From Perkinsus marinus ATCC 50983 (lineage: Eukaryota > Perkinsozoa > Perkinsida > Perkinsidae): a DNA stretch of 57,104 nt. Under the pieces are notes generated by a model that was given only the letters and a program-made list of their open reading frames with translations, did not search any database and had not been told where the DNA came from. Below are positions 41,732 through 53,810 of this stretch, piece after piece (within the stretch, counting starts at the first letter, position 1; each line of letters begins with the position of its first letter). The translations under genes and the position numbers were made by a program. The stretch is taken from contig NW_003215497.1 of assembly GCF_000006405.1 (NCBI RefSeq), positions 1-57,104 of the forward strand. Direction: 5' to 3'.

Positions 41732-42883
41732 CTACCAAGAGCTCTCTCTCCAGGATGCGACACCAGAAGAAGACGATATCTTCATAGCAAGTAGAGCTGT
41801 TCCAGAAGGTATGATATCACATGCACTAGGATTGGCAGTGTCATCAGTAGTTCTTCCGATCTCTCGTAGGCTCGAGAGAGCATCACTCCTCGCACTGTCC
41901 ATTCTACTACTGACTACGGCAGAGCTGCTCGCGGATGGTGGGGACCGCCTCGGCGGCGATGTCATTAGCCGTTCAGAGCCGTCATTATGGATTGATCCCA
42001 CATCAGTGCAGCTGGATCTATCAAGGGAGCCATCACTAGCCGACTCGTCCGAGTCTGAATGCGAGCTATCAGACCGTTCGCTGATGATATGATTTTCCTC
42101 GACGCCATCTTTAAAGTCACCCGAGGAGGAGGAGAAGCAAGCCCACTTCCCCTTCGCAAACACGTCGTCCGCACGCAGACTATCCGTGGAAGTGCTCTCT
42201 CGTACACCGGAGTTGCTCCGTAAGGACGTGAAAATCACCGCAGTGTCATCCGTAGAACATCGTGAAGACTCGCTCCTGCCAATTCCAGGTGATTGATCGG
42301 GCTCGTCCTCATCTTCCAGGTCTATGCCTACTATTTCATGTTTCGGAGTCCCATCCGTAGACTTCTGTAACTGGCTCCGCTGCTGCCTTTTGGTACGTTC
42401 GAATGCTTCCTTCTGAGCATCTCGCTTCTGACGCCATGAGCCCGTTACCGCTCCTTTGCCAATTTCAGCGCTCATGTGTTGCCGTGTCACCACCTTCTGC
42501 TGTGGTGTCGATAGCTGTGACTTCCGACGTTCAGACTTCTCAAACTGTTGCCGACAAATCCCCTGGTGTCGCGCTATTCTATCACTAGAAAACGGTCGTT
42601 GGCAAATTGCACAAAGTGTGCGACCATTGGGAGAGGTCATCGTAAGGGAAGCCATGCTGAGACTCTTCCTAGGCCCAGCCGTCCTCTTTTTACAGTTCAT
42701 TTTATGTCTTTCTAGCTCCGACCGCTTCAATGGGGTGTCACAGAAAGGACACGGCAGCTCGATGTGCTGTTGCTTCACAAGGCACGACTTGAGATGAAAT
42801 CGAAGGCTTTGTGGGAAGAATTGCTGTCCGCAGCTAGGGCAGGGAACAGCCCTTGTGTGACGACCCTGAGCTATACCGGCCAT
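41732..42883 (-). CDS. C2HC zinc-finger protein (ZC2HC1-like)
   Basis: This is a single-exon gene of 383 residues with an ATG at 42883. The N-terminal third has three related zinc fingers: CPSCGQQFFPQSLRFHLKSC, CPFCDTPLKRSELERHKMNC and CAICQRPFSSDRIARHQGIC, each C-x2-C-x(11-12)-H-x(3-4)-C. This spacing and the Q.F/P.R.H pattern fit the zf-C2HC family found in ZC2HC1 proteins, several of which are centrosomal or ciliary, although that role is not shown here. A short basic coiled region follows (KRDAQKEAFERTKRQQRSQL). The last 200 residues are serine- and aspartate-rich and look disordered. It is divergently arranged with actin. Confidence 0.8.
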   Translation of the reverse strand: MAGIAQGRHTRAVPCPSCGQQFFPQSLRFHLKSCLVKQQHIELPCPFCDTPLKRSELERHKMNCKKRTAGPRKSLSMASLTMTSPNGRTLCAICQRPFSSDRIARHQGICRQQFEKSERRKSQLSTPQQKVVTRQHMSAEIGKGAVTGSWRQKRDAQKEAFERTKRQQRSQLQKSTDGTPKHEIVGIDLEDEDEPDQSPGIGRSESSRCSTDDTAVIFTSLRSNSGVRESTSTDSLRADDVFAKGKWACFSSSSGDFKDGVEENHIISERSDSSHSDSDESASDGSLDRSSCTDVGSIHNDGSERLMTSPPRRSPPSASSSAVVSSRMDSARSDALSSLREIGRTTDDTANPSACDIIPSGTALLAMKISSSSGVASWRESSW

Positions 42884-43402
42884 GGTGTGAAGCAGGACGC
42901 TTTAATAGACGACTGAATTTGATGCAGTGAGTAGTGGTATGAGCACTTACAAGCAAGAAATCTTGCTTACTTATAAGATCTCAACGGCATTCTTTATTGT
43001 GCCGTGCCGTGGTGATGGTTTTGAAGTCGCCGAAATAGCTTTCCAGAATTGATGGTTTCTGATGGATAGGTTGCACTGAGACTTCTACTCACCTGAGCTC
43101 TACTATGTATGCAGCTGAAGGCTGTTCTCTCATACAGCTACAGTGAAGCTCTATTGCTTCTTTTGAACAACCTTATGGTATTTTTGATTGCGGAAGAGGC
43201 TCGTCGAGTTACTTGATTAGAGCTTGAGACGTGTCATAGCGTGTTCTGTATTTTGATAGGGATAATATGATATCTCCACTATGTATATCAACACTGTTAG
43301 CCTAACAGTACTAGTCAAAGCCTTTGTGTCAGATGGAGCCCTTCTGCTGGCTCGTACAGGCACTGACCATCGCTAGTAGTTTTTCTGTCTTATTTGAGCA
43401 TT
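42884..43402. promoter_or_regulatory. Divergent intergenic region, C2HC gene and actin
   Basis: There are 519 bases between the two start codons. They must carry the promoters of both genes and the actin 5' UTR. No clear TATA box or repeat stands out. Confidence 0.55.
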
Positions 43403-44653
43403 ATGTCTGATACTGAGTCCCCTGAGGATACACCTGCTGTTGTGATTGATAACGGCAGCGGCCTTTGCAAGGCGGGTTTCGCAGGTGATGACGCCCCTCG
43501 TGCCATCTTCCCATCCATCGTTGGCAGACCTAAGATGTAAGGAAGTCTTCATCGTTGATTGTTATGATCTTTTGTTAGCGTCTCTTTCTTAGGCCTGGTA
43601 TCATGGTCGGAATGGACCAGAGGGAATGGTATGTTGGTGACGAGGCTCAGTCCAAGAGAGGAGTTCTAACTCTGAAGTATCCTATCGAGCATGGAATTGT
43701 CACTAACTGGGACGACATGGAGAAAATATGGCATCATACCTTCTACAACGAGCTCCGAGTTCAACCTGAGGATCACCCAGTAAGCTGTTACTCAAGCTAC
43801 TGTTAGTTTCGTGTTATTCACTGATTGTTAGGTGCTCCTCACAGAGGCGCCCCTGAATCCTAAGGCTAACAGGGAGCGTATGGTACAGATCATGTTCGAG
43901 GTCTTCAACGTCCCTGGTGTCCACGTCCAGATCCAAGCAGTCTTGTCTCTGTACGCCTCTGGCCGAACCACTGGTATCGTCCTCGATTCTGGTGATGGAG
44001 TCACTCACACGGTGCCTATATACGAGGGTTATGCTATGCCTCATGCTATCAAAAGGATGGACTTGGCCGGTAGGGACTTGACCGAGTACATGATGACCAT
44101 CCTCACTGGTCGTGGCTACACCTTCACCACTTCAGCCGAGCGGGAGATTGTTCGCGATATCAAGGAGAAGCTGTGCTATGTGGCGCTTGACTACGACGAG
44201 GAGATGAAGTCAGCTAGCAACAGTAGTGAGCTCGAGAAGACCTATGAGTTGCCTGATGGTAACATAATCACCCTCGGCAACGAGCGCTTCCGATGCCCAG
44301 AGGTCCTCTTCCAACCTGACTTGATGGGTAAGGAGGCTTGCGGTATTCACGAGACGTTATTCAACTCCATCATGAAGTGCGACTTGGATATTCGTAAGGA
44401 TCTTTACGCCAATGTGGTCCTCTCTGGTGGTACTACTATGTTTAGTGGCATCCGTGAGAGGATGGGCAAGGAGTTGACAGCTCTTGCTCCTTCTACTATG
44501 AAGATCAAGGTTGTGGCTCCTCCTGAACGGAAGTATTCAGTGTGGATCGGAGGCTCCACATTAGCGTCTTTATCGACCTTCCAACAGATGTGGATATCCA
44601 AGGAAGAGTATGATGAGGTTGGACCAACTATCGTCCATAGGAAATGCTTCTAA
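43403..44653 (+). CDS. Actin
   Basis: The exons 43403-43536, 43593-43779 and 43832-44653 are joined by 56- and 52-base GT-AG introns into about 380 residues, the normal length. Hallmarks are [63 protein letters not shown], the nucleotide loop [54 protein letters not shown] and IVHRKCF. The N-terminus [12 protein letters not shown] is longer and more acidic than usual. One odd stretch is [15 protein letters not shown], where conventional actins read [14 protein letters not shown]; this lies at the hinge between the two halves. All other core motifs are conventional. Confidence 0.98.
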
Positions 44654-45377
44654 GTAGAAGACCATTGATTATCACTGTGCTTCTTCTTACTGGATTGCTA
44701 TCGCTTGTGAGGCTTTTATACACTCGAATCGTTCTATCCGTTTCTCCTTCAACAACTTCCGTGTTGTCATAGCGTCCGTCGACGACGGGCGTTGAGGAAT
44801 CTCTCAAGTGTCCAAGATGTCTCTGCGTTCACGTTGTGCTCTTCTGTTGCTAGAGTTCTCAAGACAGCATGTAATGCCTGCAGCGACTATCGTCCGATCT
44901 TCAACACGAGGTGGGTTTGCTTTACACTGTATGCCTCAGTCGTCTGCCACTTGTACCTCCTTAGTGTTTGTTTGGTGGCGTCGTGTTTGTGTGGAATCCT
45001 TGTACAGTTTACCATGAGGTGTAGCTCGTGTGTAGCACACTATGTCTTCTCTGTGTTGTTGGATCCCATTTGGTTTGAGTGCGCCATGGCGTTGTGTGGA
45101 GGTAGGTCTTCCTCTTAGGTTTGTTGGAGCGATGCAGAAGCGATGATGCTGCTATGCATTTGGTAGTGGAGATGCCGAGTCTGCCAAGGACAGTTGATTC
45201 TCCGGCTGCGCGGCTCGCAACACATGGTACCTCTGTTGTGGTTTATCAGCCATTCATGCTTTTATGTGTTTGGTGTACCTTGGTTTTCTACACGTGCTCA
45301 ATGTGGCCCTTGAGTTCGCCTGTTGATTTGTTTCGTATCGATGTCTACCTCAGATTTCCATTAGAAGCAGCAAAACA
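44654..45377. other. Intergenic region actin to MLF gene
   Basis: There are 724 bases, T/G-rich on the plus strand, with small open frames that lack any recognisable feature. It likely holds the actin 3' UTR and the MLF promoter and leader. Confidence 0.5.
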
Positions 45378-46203
45378 ATGTCTAACAGACCCTCTCGTCG
45401 TCGTGATGATGATAACCACAAAGCCGATAGGCAGCAGCTGGCTCGGGCTGAGCAGGTTGATCCCTTCGGTGTCGGCACGATTGATAGGATGTTCCGCGAA
45501 CACGAACAGGTACTATCCTCGCTATTGGTAGTGTTGCCAACACCTTATCAGGCAATGGACAACATGATGGAGGGAATAGAAAGAGACATGTCTCTTGCCA
45601 CTCAAGCCGCCGCCGGTGATGACCTCATCGGAGGAATGCTCCCTACAGGTCAGCATCCACAACAAGGGCAGTACTCGAGTCAGGTAGGGAGCCAATTGGG
45701 ACTTGAGGTATATTGCATTTGCCAGGTCTATGTGTCCTCTAGTCGTCGTGGCCCCGATGGCAAGACCGTCACGGAGCAGTATCAAAGCTCGACTGTGGGA
45801 GATGCCGATAGGAAGCTACGAGAGCAGCAGGAGTTGTATGCCAACTCGGGTACTGGTATTGATAAGATGGCCTTGGAGAGGACCATGGGCGAACAAGGTC
45901 AGTGGGAAGGTCAGCTTAGTAATTGATCTCGATCGTCTACTTGCAGGCCGCAGAGTCGTCCGTAGCCGTAACCGCAACACTGGTGACCAAAACACCCAAG
46001 ACATGCTCAAGGGTGGGCTCACTGAAGAGAACGCTGCCGAGTTCGACCAACGTTGGCAAGAGGATGCCGTGCCTCACCTGCCTCCTCATGGAGCACCTGG
46101 GATGCCTGCCTTGGGTGGTGCTCATTATAGCGGCATCGAAGATGCTGGTGATAGGCAGTCAAGGAGAAGAAGCCACGAGCAGCGACAGCTGACTGGCATC
46201 TAA
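45378..46203 (+). CDS. Myeloid leukemia factor (MLF) family protein
   Basis: MLF proteins are small adaptor or chaperone-associated proteins found from protists to animals; in animals they affect cell-cycle and aggregate handling. There are four exons: 45378-45509, 45552-45683, 45726-45897 and 45947-46203, with introns of 42, 42 and 49 bases. The total is about 230 residues. The N-terminal part has DPFGVGTIDRMFREHEQ and MMEGIERDMSL. The core MLF domain reads VYVSSSRRGPDGKTVTEQYQ, KMALERTMGEQGRRVVRSRN, NTGDQNTQDML and EENAAEFDQRWQ, matching the family's E.....GLEKM..G....R...R.RN..TG....Q.. pattern and the final FD..W. The tail is basic (DRQSRRRSHEQRQ). Confidence 0.85.
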
Positions 46204-47187
46204 ACACCCCTTATTTCAAGATTATCATAAACCCTATCTAGAATGGGCTGTATAGTCCACCCTTAGAGTGTGCTGCTTTTTTCAACCATTGGAGCTATAT
46301 GAACTATGATCACTCCTCCATAGTGTCGAGTAGATGACAAACACCCCTGATATAAGCTATCATTTTGATACATTTCTTGTCGGGTTAGGAGCACTGGAGA
46401 CTTCTCCCTCTAGGTCCTTTAGTCTTGTATTATGACCATTCGCTCGAACACAGCTTCCAGTGGCCGCTCTGATGACGAGGAGTCCACTTCATCGTGATGA
46501 ATGTAAGAGGCCTGGTTCAACACTAAAGAGGTGATATCCAGAGGCGATATCGAGGTAAGAAAGCGGTATTTGGAAAGAAGGTCTTCACACTGTTTAACAT
46601 TCACATGTAGGTGATCGCTCTCTATCGGTACGGTGTTTTGTTATCCTTCATGTTTCAGAGACCCTTCGAGTAACTTCCCTTCAGCGACCCCCATCGAGAC
46701 AGCCCATGGCGACTGGTGTATGAAAGCTCAGTCCTCTATTGGGGATGGTGTTCGGCATATGAGTGTGAACCTGCCGATATGGATTTCCTTTCCAGTGCGG
46801 TTTAAGGGTCTCTTGATGTTCCTACACGGCCTATGCACTATGTGATGCCCCCAGCAGTGCAGGCGAGTCTAGCGTGTTCGTCTCGAGAGAGCTTATCGGA
46901 GGCTGATTAACGCTATGTGGACAGAAGAAGGAAGAGACGTGGTCGCACCATCTTAAAGGGGGAAGGCGCTTGTGAACCCAACCGGGTTCCAGCCGGTTGA
47001 GTTTTTTATTTGACTTCCCCCTCCCGGGCTTGTTGCCATCCTCGCACTACTGCATGCTGAAGCTGTACGACAGTGTTTATCGTCAGATCTGCGTCGTCCA
47101 CTCTCGAGTTGCTCTCTCTATTGCTCGAGGGGCTCGCTCTTTCTATGGACCGGCTCTCCTAGTGTCTGTTTTCCCTTTTTTATAAGC
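46204..47187. other. Intergenic region MLF to multi-KH gene
   Basis: There are 984 bases with no supported gene. A minus-strand frame at 46419-46604 and short plus-strand frames show no motif. A T-rich tract lies immediately before the ATG at 47188. Confidence 0.5.
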
Positions 47188-50100
47188 ATGCCTTACAGGA
47201 GGAGAAATAACAAATCATCTGCCACAGCTTCTACTACTGGTGTTAAGCCAGTGTCCACTGGTTCCATCCTGGCCAAGGAACCACCGGCTGCAGTAGCGAT
47301 GTCCCCGGTTCCGACCACAGTGGGAGCCGACTCCCCGCTCGAGCCCAAGTCCCCGATGGACCCTATCGAGTCCCCCCAGCCTGCTATGAGCAACGCGGCT
47401 CGTCGACGTAGGAGGCGCCGTAGAGCTCATAAGGAGGTGAGAGTTGTGAACCAAGCTGAATGGTAGTGACGTATTGGTGTATAGGTGGTCCAAGAAGAGC
47501 TCGAGGAACCTGAACCCGTGGAGCTTACCAAGAGCCAGCTGAAGAGGAAGAAGAGGCTCCAGAGGAAGGCAGAAGCTGAGCAGGATCAACCTAGGTCCAT
47601 CAAGGCGGTAAGGACAGCTCGATCTATGGAGCTTCTTAGTAGAGGATCCCTTGTTGCTGTTAGGACCCATCGCTCTTCCCTCCCGTTCCTGACTACCCGT
47701 CGAAGGCTAAGATGGACGCTATCATCAGCGCTACCACGAAGAACAAATTGCGAGATCTCGAATGGGCAGAGTTCCAGTCACTTGTTAACTCGCTTGACAA
47801 GCAGGTGGAGGAGATACGTGCTGAACTGCCTCCCAAGCCGAAGGATAAGAGGCAGACTACGATGCGTCTGCGGCAGCAGATCTATGAGCTGTCTCAGCTG
47901 CCGCCCTCGGACGAGGTCACTGGCATGTTGGAATCGGCTGAGGAGGAGCTCATCCCGACGGCGGCTCACGAGATGTTTAAGAATTTACAGCATCGTATGG
48001 TGTTGGTGAAGAAGGAGCTTAGTGAAGGGCAAGAGGAGCAGAGAGAGAAGAAGAGGCAACAGAGGGAGGAGGCTATCGAGAGTCGACGGGCTGCGAGGCT
48101 CGGCAAGATGCTCCGTCAAGAGGTTACTCATCTGCATGAGGCGGAGCTGCCGATGATATCCACAGGATTTGAGGATGGCGTTCAGGTGGGTTCTTGTCGT
48201 ACGCACTGGTCTTCACCTTCGCAGCTGCTCGTTGTCAGGCTCGTTTGATCGGCTTGCTCTTCCCTCCCGAAGGCCAGCCTTCGATCTTGCCTCGTCTGGA
48301 GAGGTTCACTACGGCCCTTCTCGAGCCTCTCTATGGCGAGACGGGTTTGGTGCGTGGGGTTCGTGTCTCTGCCAATTCGGAGGAGTCTCTGACTAGTGCG
48401 GTGCAGCAGTTGAAGCACATCGACGTCAACAATGTCGTACGCGTGCCCATCCCTAATGACGTCCCTGGTGCCCGTAGACGCGCTGGCGATGTGGTTCGGA
48501 AGCTGGAGGCCTCTGAGCAGTCTCTCTTCATCACCTTTGGTAACGCGGACATAGCCGTCCACGGTCCTGTCAATGGGACTGCGGTCAAGCAGGCAGGAGA
48601 TGATATTAAGGCGGCTATGCGGGCTGCTGCCGACAGAGCTCAGAATTCGGTTACTAGGGTGGTCACGGCCGACACGGAGACGCTACGATGCGTGATGGGC
48701 GATGGTGCGATGGGTCTGAGGAAGATACAGTCCCAGAGTGGGTGCTCTATACAGGCAAGGTTCAATGACCAGCATGCTACGGTCACGGTGAGGGGTCCGA
48801 CCGAGGCTAAGGTTAATGAGGCTTGCAAGGCCTTGAACGACGCCATTAAGGAGGTGGCTCGAGTGGAGGTACCGGTGAAGACAGATGAGCAACGAGAGAA
48901 GCTGTTCGCAGCCAATGGGCTATTGGCGCCCCGTCTGTCTGTTATCAAACGAGAGTATCGGGGCGGCTGTCGTTTTGTGAAGGAGGCGGATGGAAAGAAG
49001 ATAACCGTTATGTCACAAACACAGGAGGAAGCGGATCAGGCTGGCAAGGAGTTGCGCAAGTTGGTTGAGGAGGCGGCCATGACCTTCGAGACTATACCGG
49101 TTCCGAGTGACCACGTCAGCGTTTGGATGCGGCCTGCAAATGTCGAGCTATTGCGGTTGAAGAACCACCTCACTCGAGCCTTTTTCCAACGTGGTGGCAA
49201 AGGGGCTGGGAAGGGGAACTCTGGCCCGACACTGGAGCTAGTTGGTACCCCTGAAGCTGTTGCTAACGCCAAGAAGGACATACCCAAGGTGGTTACTGAT
49301 GCTGAGGTTACCGAGACATTTGCTGTGCTTGGGGCATGTAGTGGTGATGGTAAACTTGTTGATGCCGTTATCGGCACACTGATGAGAGATCGGGCAGCAC
49401 GGCTGAACCAGATTGGGAAAGAGACGGGCACCAACCTCACTCTGTTGGGAGGCAGTGGTAAAGGAAGCGGTCGATCGCCGGTTTCCCGCGGTCAGAACGG
49501 TATGCGTAGGGATATCCGACTCGTCGGCTCTAAGGCTGATGTCGTTCAGGCTAAGAGGGTAAGGACTGTCTAGGAGGCTCATTCGGACTGTATGCTCTGT
49601 GTGGCTGTAGATGCTCGGCCAACTCGTTAACGACTTGAAAGATGCCACGAGCTCGACGGAGACGATCGAGTTCACCATTCCTGAAGACACCGTTAGGTTG
49701 GTGATTGGAGCCAAGGGCAGGACGGTACGCCCGTGCATAGGCGAGTTCGTTGACACTATCGGGATTTTTGCTCAGATACAGCGTATCAAGGCGGTCTCTG
49801 GCGTTTCCTCGATCGATTTTGAGCACGCGGAAGAGGGTGTGTCCAAGTGTCGGATAAGTGGACAACTGGAATCGATTTCCCGAGCTGAGGAGATGGTCAA
49901 AGCCATTTCGGCGGGAGAGCGAGTTGACTTCACCAAGAAGGTTGAAGAACAGGGCAGTTCAGAAGCACCGGTAGAGTCAACTAATTTGGTACATTCGAAA
50001 AGAATTGAGGTTATGCGACGTTCAGGCGATTGAATCTGCCCAACCTGGTCCGCGGGTCCTCAAGGCGCAGGCCGGGTTCAAACCATCAAACAACGATAAA

Positions 50101-50261
50101 AGAACAGGAAAACGTGAGTGATCGGAATATCATTGGTTGTTGCGATCTGACTTTATTCAGGGAATCAGCAAAAAGCTGCCGCTAAAGCTGACTCTGGAGA
50201 CGACGAAGAGTTCCCTGCCCTCAGCGCTGTGGCAGTTCCGCTATCGCTTCGAAGCGGATAA
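47188..50261 (+). CDS. Multi-KH-domain protein (vigilin/Scp160-like)
   Basis: This is a probable cytoplasmic RNA-binding protein acting on mRNA or ribosomes. The start MPYRRRNNKSSATAS is at 47188. A basic run (NAARRRRRRRRAHK) and a charged coil (KSQLKRKKRLQRKAEAEQ) precede a long helical region (RDLEWAEFQSLVNSLDKQVE). Joined after a 35-base intron near 48190, a long exon carries degenerate KH repeats: CVMGDGAMGLRKIQSQSGCS, RLSVIKREYRGGCRFVKEAD and AVIGTLMRDRAARLNQIGKE. A final classical KH, RLVIGAKGRTIQRIKAVSGV, is completed by removing a 48-base intron after GRT. The last exons encode GPRVLKAQAGFKPSNN and QKAAAKADSGDDEEFPALSA before TAA. The EEFPAL end is common in mRNA-binding proteins. Confidence 0.8.
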
Positions 50262-52561
50262 TCACTGCTCGCAGATCGTCAGGAGTGGTCTAGCTGCAGC
50301 TGACTGACTGACTGACAGAGGTTGAGGCCAGAATAGAATCACAAATTACTACTTGTCACACAAAGTGTGGTGGATGATAATTCTACTTCGATTAGTTTTT
50401 TCACGTGTAGCCGATAGAACATATATTTAGTCGTCCTTCTGTATAGAACGGCAAGTGCTCTTTCTATTGTGTTCTGATTAGTGCATAAACATAGTCACTT
50501 GTTGTGTTGTCAAGTGAATGGCCTCGTATGGGTTCGAGTGGAAGGAAAATAGTATGCTCTCCCGGTTGAAAATCGGTGAATAAGAAACGAGTGGATGGAT
50601 CGCGAATGTTGATTGTCGCAATTTGTGATGATACCGCTGGAACACCACTGATGTATCACGCTTCACGTGCGGATCTGCTTTTCGTAAGGAACAGTCACCA
50701 CAGTGACGTGCCTATGATCGTACTTACGCAAAGAAATTTAGAACCCCCATGAGCATCGGTAGATTCTATCTCAAAGCAGAGACGGATTATACTACGTACC
50801 TCTAGTCGTACATCAGCCAACATTTGATCGTTTCATGCTGAACTCCAGTAACTTAGCAGTAAACGGAAACTTTTAATACAAACAATCATGCCCTTTGAAT
50901 CGGGATGCACTTCCCATTCACTTCTGTAGTTTTCAGTAACAACGTAATGGCTTGCTTGAAGTGCTTCAATAGGCAGCTCTCTAGTGTGTTCGCCCGGGCT
51001 TGACTCTGAGTGGCAGTCGAGGAATGGAGAAAGATTATATCGGTCATCTAGCTCCAACTGGGCTGGAACCGCTAGCATACCATCCGAAGGGTTATGCAGT
51101 TAGAGCCACTCAAAGGGTTCGAGGGGCGAAGACACTCACTATTGATGTTGACGCTGCTTGATACTCCTCCTTGCACCTTCGGTACTTCTGTGTTGCCATA
51201 CCAAAGCACAGGATCATACTTCTACGGTAGTTATCGTCCTTCTCATTCTCATAGTAATCGTCTACCTACAGATCAAGTCGACAATCAATAGTCTACTAGC
51301 ATTCGAACCTCGTTATGGCATCGTTGCGATAGGAGGGTCTGTACTTCCCATTGGAAGCACGAGTTCGGTCCACTGTGTTCACTCTGATATTTTGCCGAGT
51401 CGCGGCCTATCGACCAGAAGTCGCTCATCAAATCAACTGCGAGTAACAAGTAAATGATCAGCCCCGTTCCAGTACAATTTACATAACATCTATAGATTCA
51501 TGCCAGGACTGGCGGATAGGAGGTGCCCGATGCACTCACCCGCGGCGAAAGGCCCCACTACAGACCGTAGGATAAGAAGGAAGCTCTGATTCCATGCGGC
51601 ATAGACAATCACGACTCTTAAGAGAATGTCGCTCGAAATCTCCGCATCGGACAATCGAGTTGGCCGAGGCACCGCCTTGAGCGATTGTTACGGTCTACAA
51701 CTTGTAGACTACAAGAAAACAGAGATTAATCTGAACTGACTCAGTTGAGCCCGTCAGTAGTATCAGCTCTAGAAGAGGCCGTCTGTATGTGAGTGAGATC
51801 GTCTGGCTGTGCATTGAGAGCGTATTCCCTGGAGCCCGACAGCGAAGGAGTGGGTGCAGCGGATGTCATCAGAAATCGGACAAGTCGGAGAACTGATGTG
51901 GTAGATCGACCATAACGCAAGATGGTATGCCGTAGTAAACGTGTGTTGCTGTAGAGTTGTCATCAATCCTCGGCCCACCAGCTGGTTAGTCCCATACCAT
52001 CACCGGCAACACTACCTAATACCTGCATCGGGGGTAGGGGTGCACTAGGACCTGAGGATAGGACATCACTCTTATCACACGGATGAATAAGGATCTCGAG
52101 ACATCAATATTGTTACTACTACGAGCATCGAGGATGCTCCCCACCCAGCATATCCATTGCACGCGTGTACAAGACCGTACCACCAAAATCAATCCAACTG
52201 CTCCTCGTGCATATGTGAGAGTCGATGGGAAGCAAATGTCCTAATGCATCCTAATAAGAGTCGAGGGTTTTCTCTATATATCTTCGTGATGCCAAAACTG
52301 TTGTTTGTAGCTCTATAGGTGTATGTTTCCAACCACCATCACAGCAGCATCAATCATTCACTAAGGGCATCGTTCACTCCGCACCCAATGCGATTAACTT
52401 CACCAGACTACTCTAGCAGTAAGTCTATGACAGTCTCCTTTATATTCCACTACTATCCTCAACATTCCCGTTAAACCAGTTTCAACCATTCAAGATTCTC
52501 CCCAGTATTATATCTTTAAACTGCCTCAACAACCGAGCGAGGTCGTCGGCTGGTAAGCACT
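50262..52561. other. 2.3 kb region without a recognised gene
   Basis: This lies between convergent genes. Small frames exist but none shows a known motif: minus 51078-50833 begins with ATG (MLAVPAQLELDDRYNLS), and plus 51158-51457 contains a hydrophobic stretch (VVIVLLILIVIVYL). With introns this short, a lineage-specific gene cannot be excluded around 50830-51480. A TGAC tetranucleotide run (TGACTGACTGACTGACA) is at about 50302-50318. Confidence 0.4.
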
Positions 52562-53316
52562 TCAGCTACCCTTACTACCCTTCGAATCCTTCTCAGCCAC
52601 AGCTTGTGCTAACGTCGACTTGTTCTCCTGTCGTTGATTGAATACTATTGCCTTTACCGAGAAGCATATCTCCGCACCTACCACGACGACCATCTTACAA
52701 ACTACTCCGAGCAACCCATCCTACTACCCGGCCTGTAAAAGAAACTATCAGTGGCATCCTCCCGCTTATACTGCCATATCCACAGCTTAGTCTGTTCATC
52801 ATATAAGCACGGATCCCTAAAAGAACTCGTGGGAGATAGCGTAGACCCCCATCATCACTTCAGATCAGCATATGGTATATGCACATCCTTGAACCATGAC
52901 CCCAGCTTGACATAGAGCCCAGTGGCTGTGGACCTATCCACCGTGCCCACTATAGTCTCCCCAACCATTGGACGGAAGACACACAAGCGGAATGCCACCT
53001 TGCAGAAGGCTCCTCCCTAACCTCACACAACCATAAGGGAGGACTAGGCAGTCTTATGGCATACCTTTTGGTGGTGAAAGTCAGCAGGATGGATGTAAGC
53101 ATCAGTGATCCTGATGACGTCATATAGAGCCACCACCAGTCCAACGTCTGGTATAACTCGGTCCACGTACCTGGCGAGCATTCCATCCACCAGCTCAACC
53201 GACAGGAGGTATTACTTCTCCTGTATTCGCCGCCGTATATGTGGTATGTGCTTGCCCGGCTCGAACTCGTCAGGTGGTAGGACTATGGTGTCCGACACCA
53301 CAGTGATGATGAACAT
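52562..53316 (-). CDS. RPC8: DNA-directed RNA polymerase III subunit RPC8 (RPB7-like)
   Basis: This subunit is part of the stalk of RNA polymerase III, which transcribes tRNA and 5S genes. The start MFIITVVSDTIVLPPDEFEP is at 53316. After a 45-base intron the frame reads IQEKYVDRVIPDVGLVVALY and DVIRITDAYIHPADFHHQ, matching the Rpb7/RPC8 N-terminal domain (KY..K.IP.VGL...LYDI). The S1-like half has FCKVAFRLCVFRPMVGETIV, GTVDRSTATGLYVKLGSWF and DVHIPYADL, then LWIWQY and EICFSVKAIVF before a lysine/serine tail ending KGSKGS. The VFRPF/M.GE signature and the W.W box are diagnostic; RPC8 is favoured over RPB7 by the LGSWF.D..IP form, but RPB7 is not fully excluded. Confidence 0.82.
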
Positions 53317-53810
53317 CGACAACGACAAGTATCCCCAACCACTGCACTCAGGGAAGATCCCTCTAGCACTACTTCAGCAACACAAGTCGCAGGTGTAGTG
53401 TCCACAGAAAAGATACTGTGAATGCGATGGGTTCACTATCACACTCACACAGTTTGAAAAGAAGATTAGCTCGCTCCGCGATTAGAAATACGAGATACAC
53501 TATGACGGAGTGTCACCCGTGATATGAAGAACACTAGTGAAAAACATATTTCACGACTATTGCAAGGCGCAAACATCGCGTTTTTCACGGAGTTTTACGC
53601 CACTTCACGTAAAACGGGTGAAACTCCAATAATCATCGGCTACTCTATCACGCAGTGTGACTCATTTTAAAGCCATTACCAGTGTTATCGTCGATGAAGC
53701 TTATCACCTGCTTTATGGGCATAATCTCGCCGTCCACCTCCTGGGAACGGCCACTGAAGGGATGAAGGACCCGTCGACTCCGCCGGACACCACCGCTACT
53801 GCTGCTAATC
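53317..53810. other. Intergenic region with nested inverted repeat
   Basis: There are 494 bases between the PEP mutase stop and the RPC8 start. It is A/T-rich with repeated TTTCAC/GTGAAA words. The arms TTTCAC (53583-53588) and GTTTTACG (53592-53599) pair with CGTAAAAC (53608-53615) and GTGAAA (53618-53623), giving a 14-pair hairpin with a small internal loop. A smaller GTGAAA/TTTCAC pair lies just upstream, near 53540-53555. Confidence 0.6.

Noticed and set aside
42456-42797. Plus-strand cysteine-rich frame of 113 codons
   Set aside because: It is antisense to the C2HC zinc-finger gene, whose three fingers are regular and complete.
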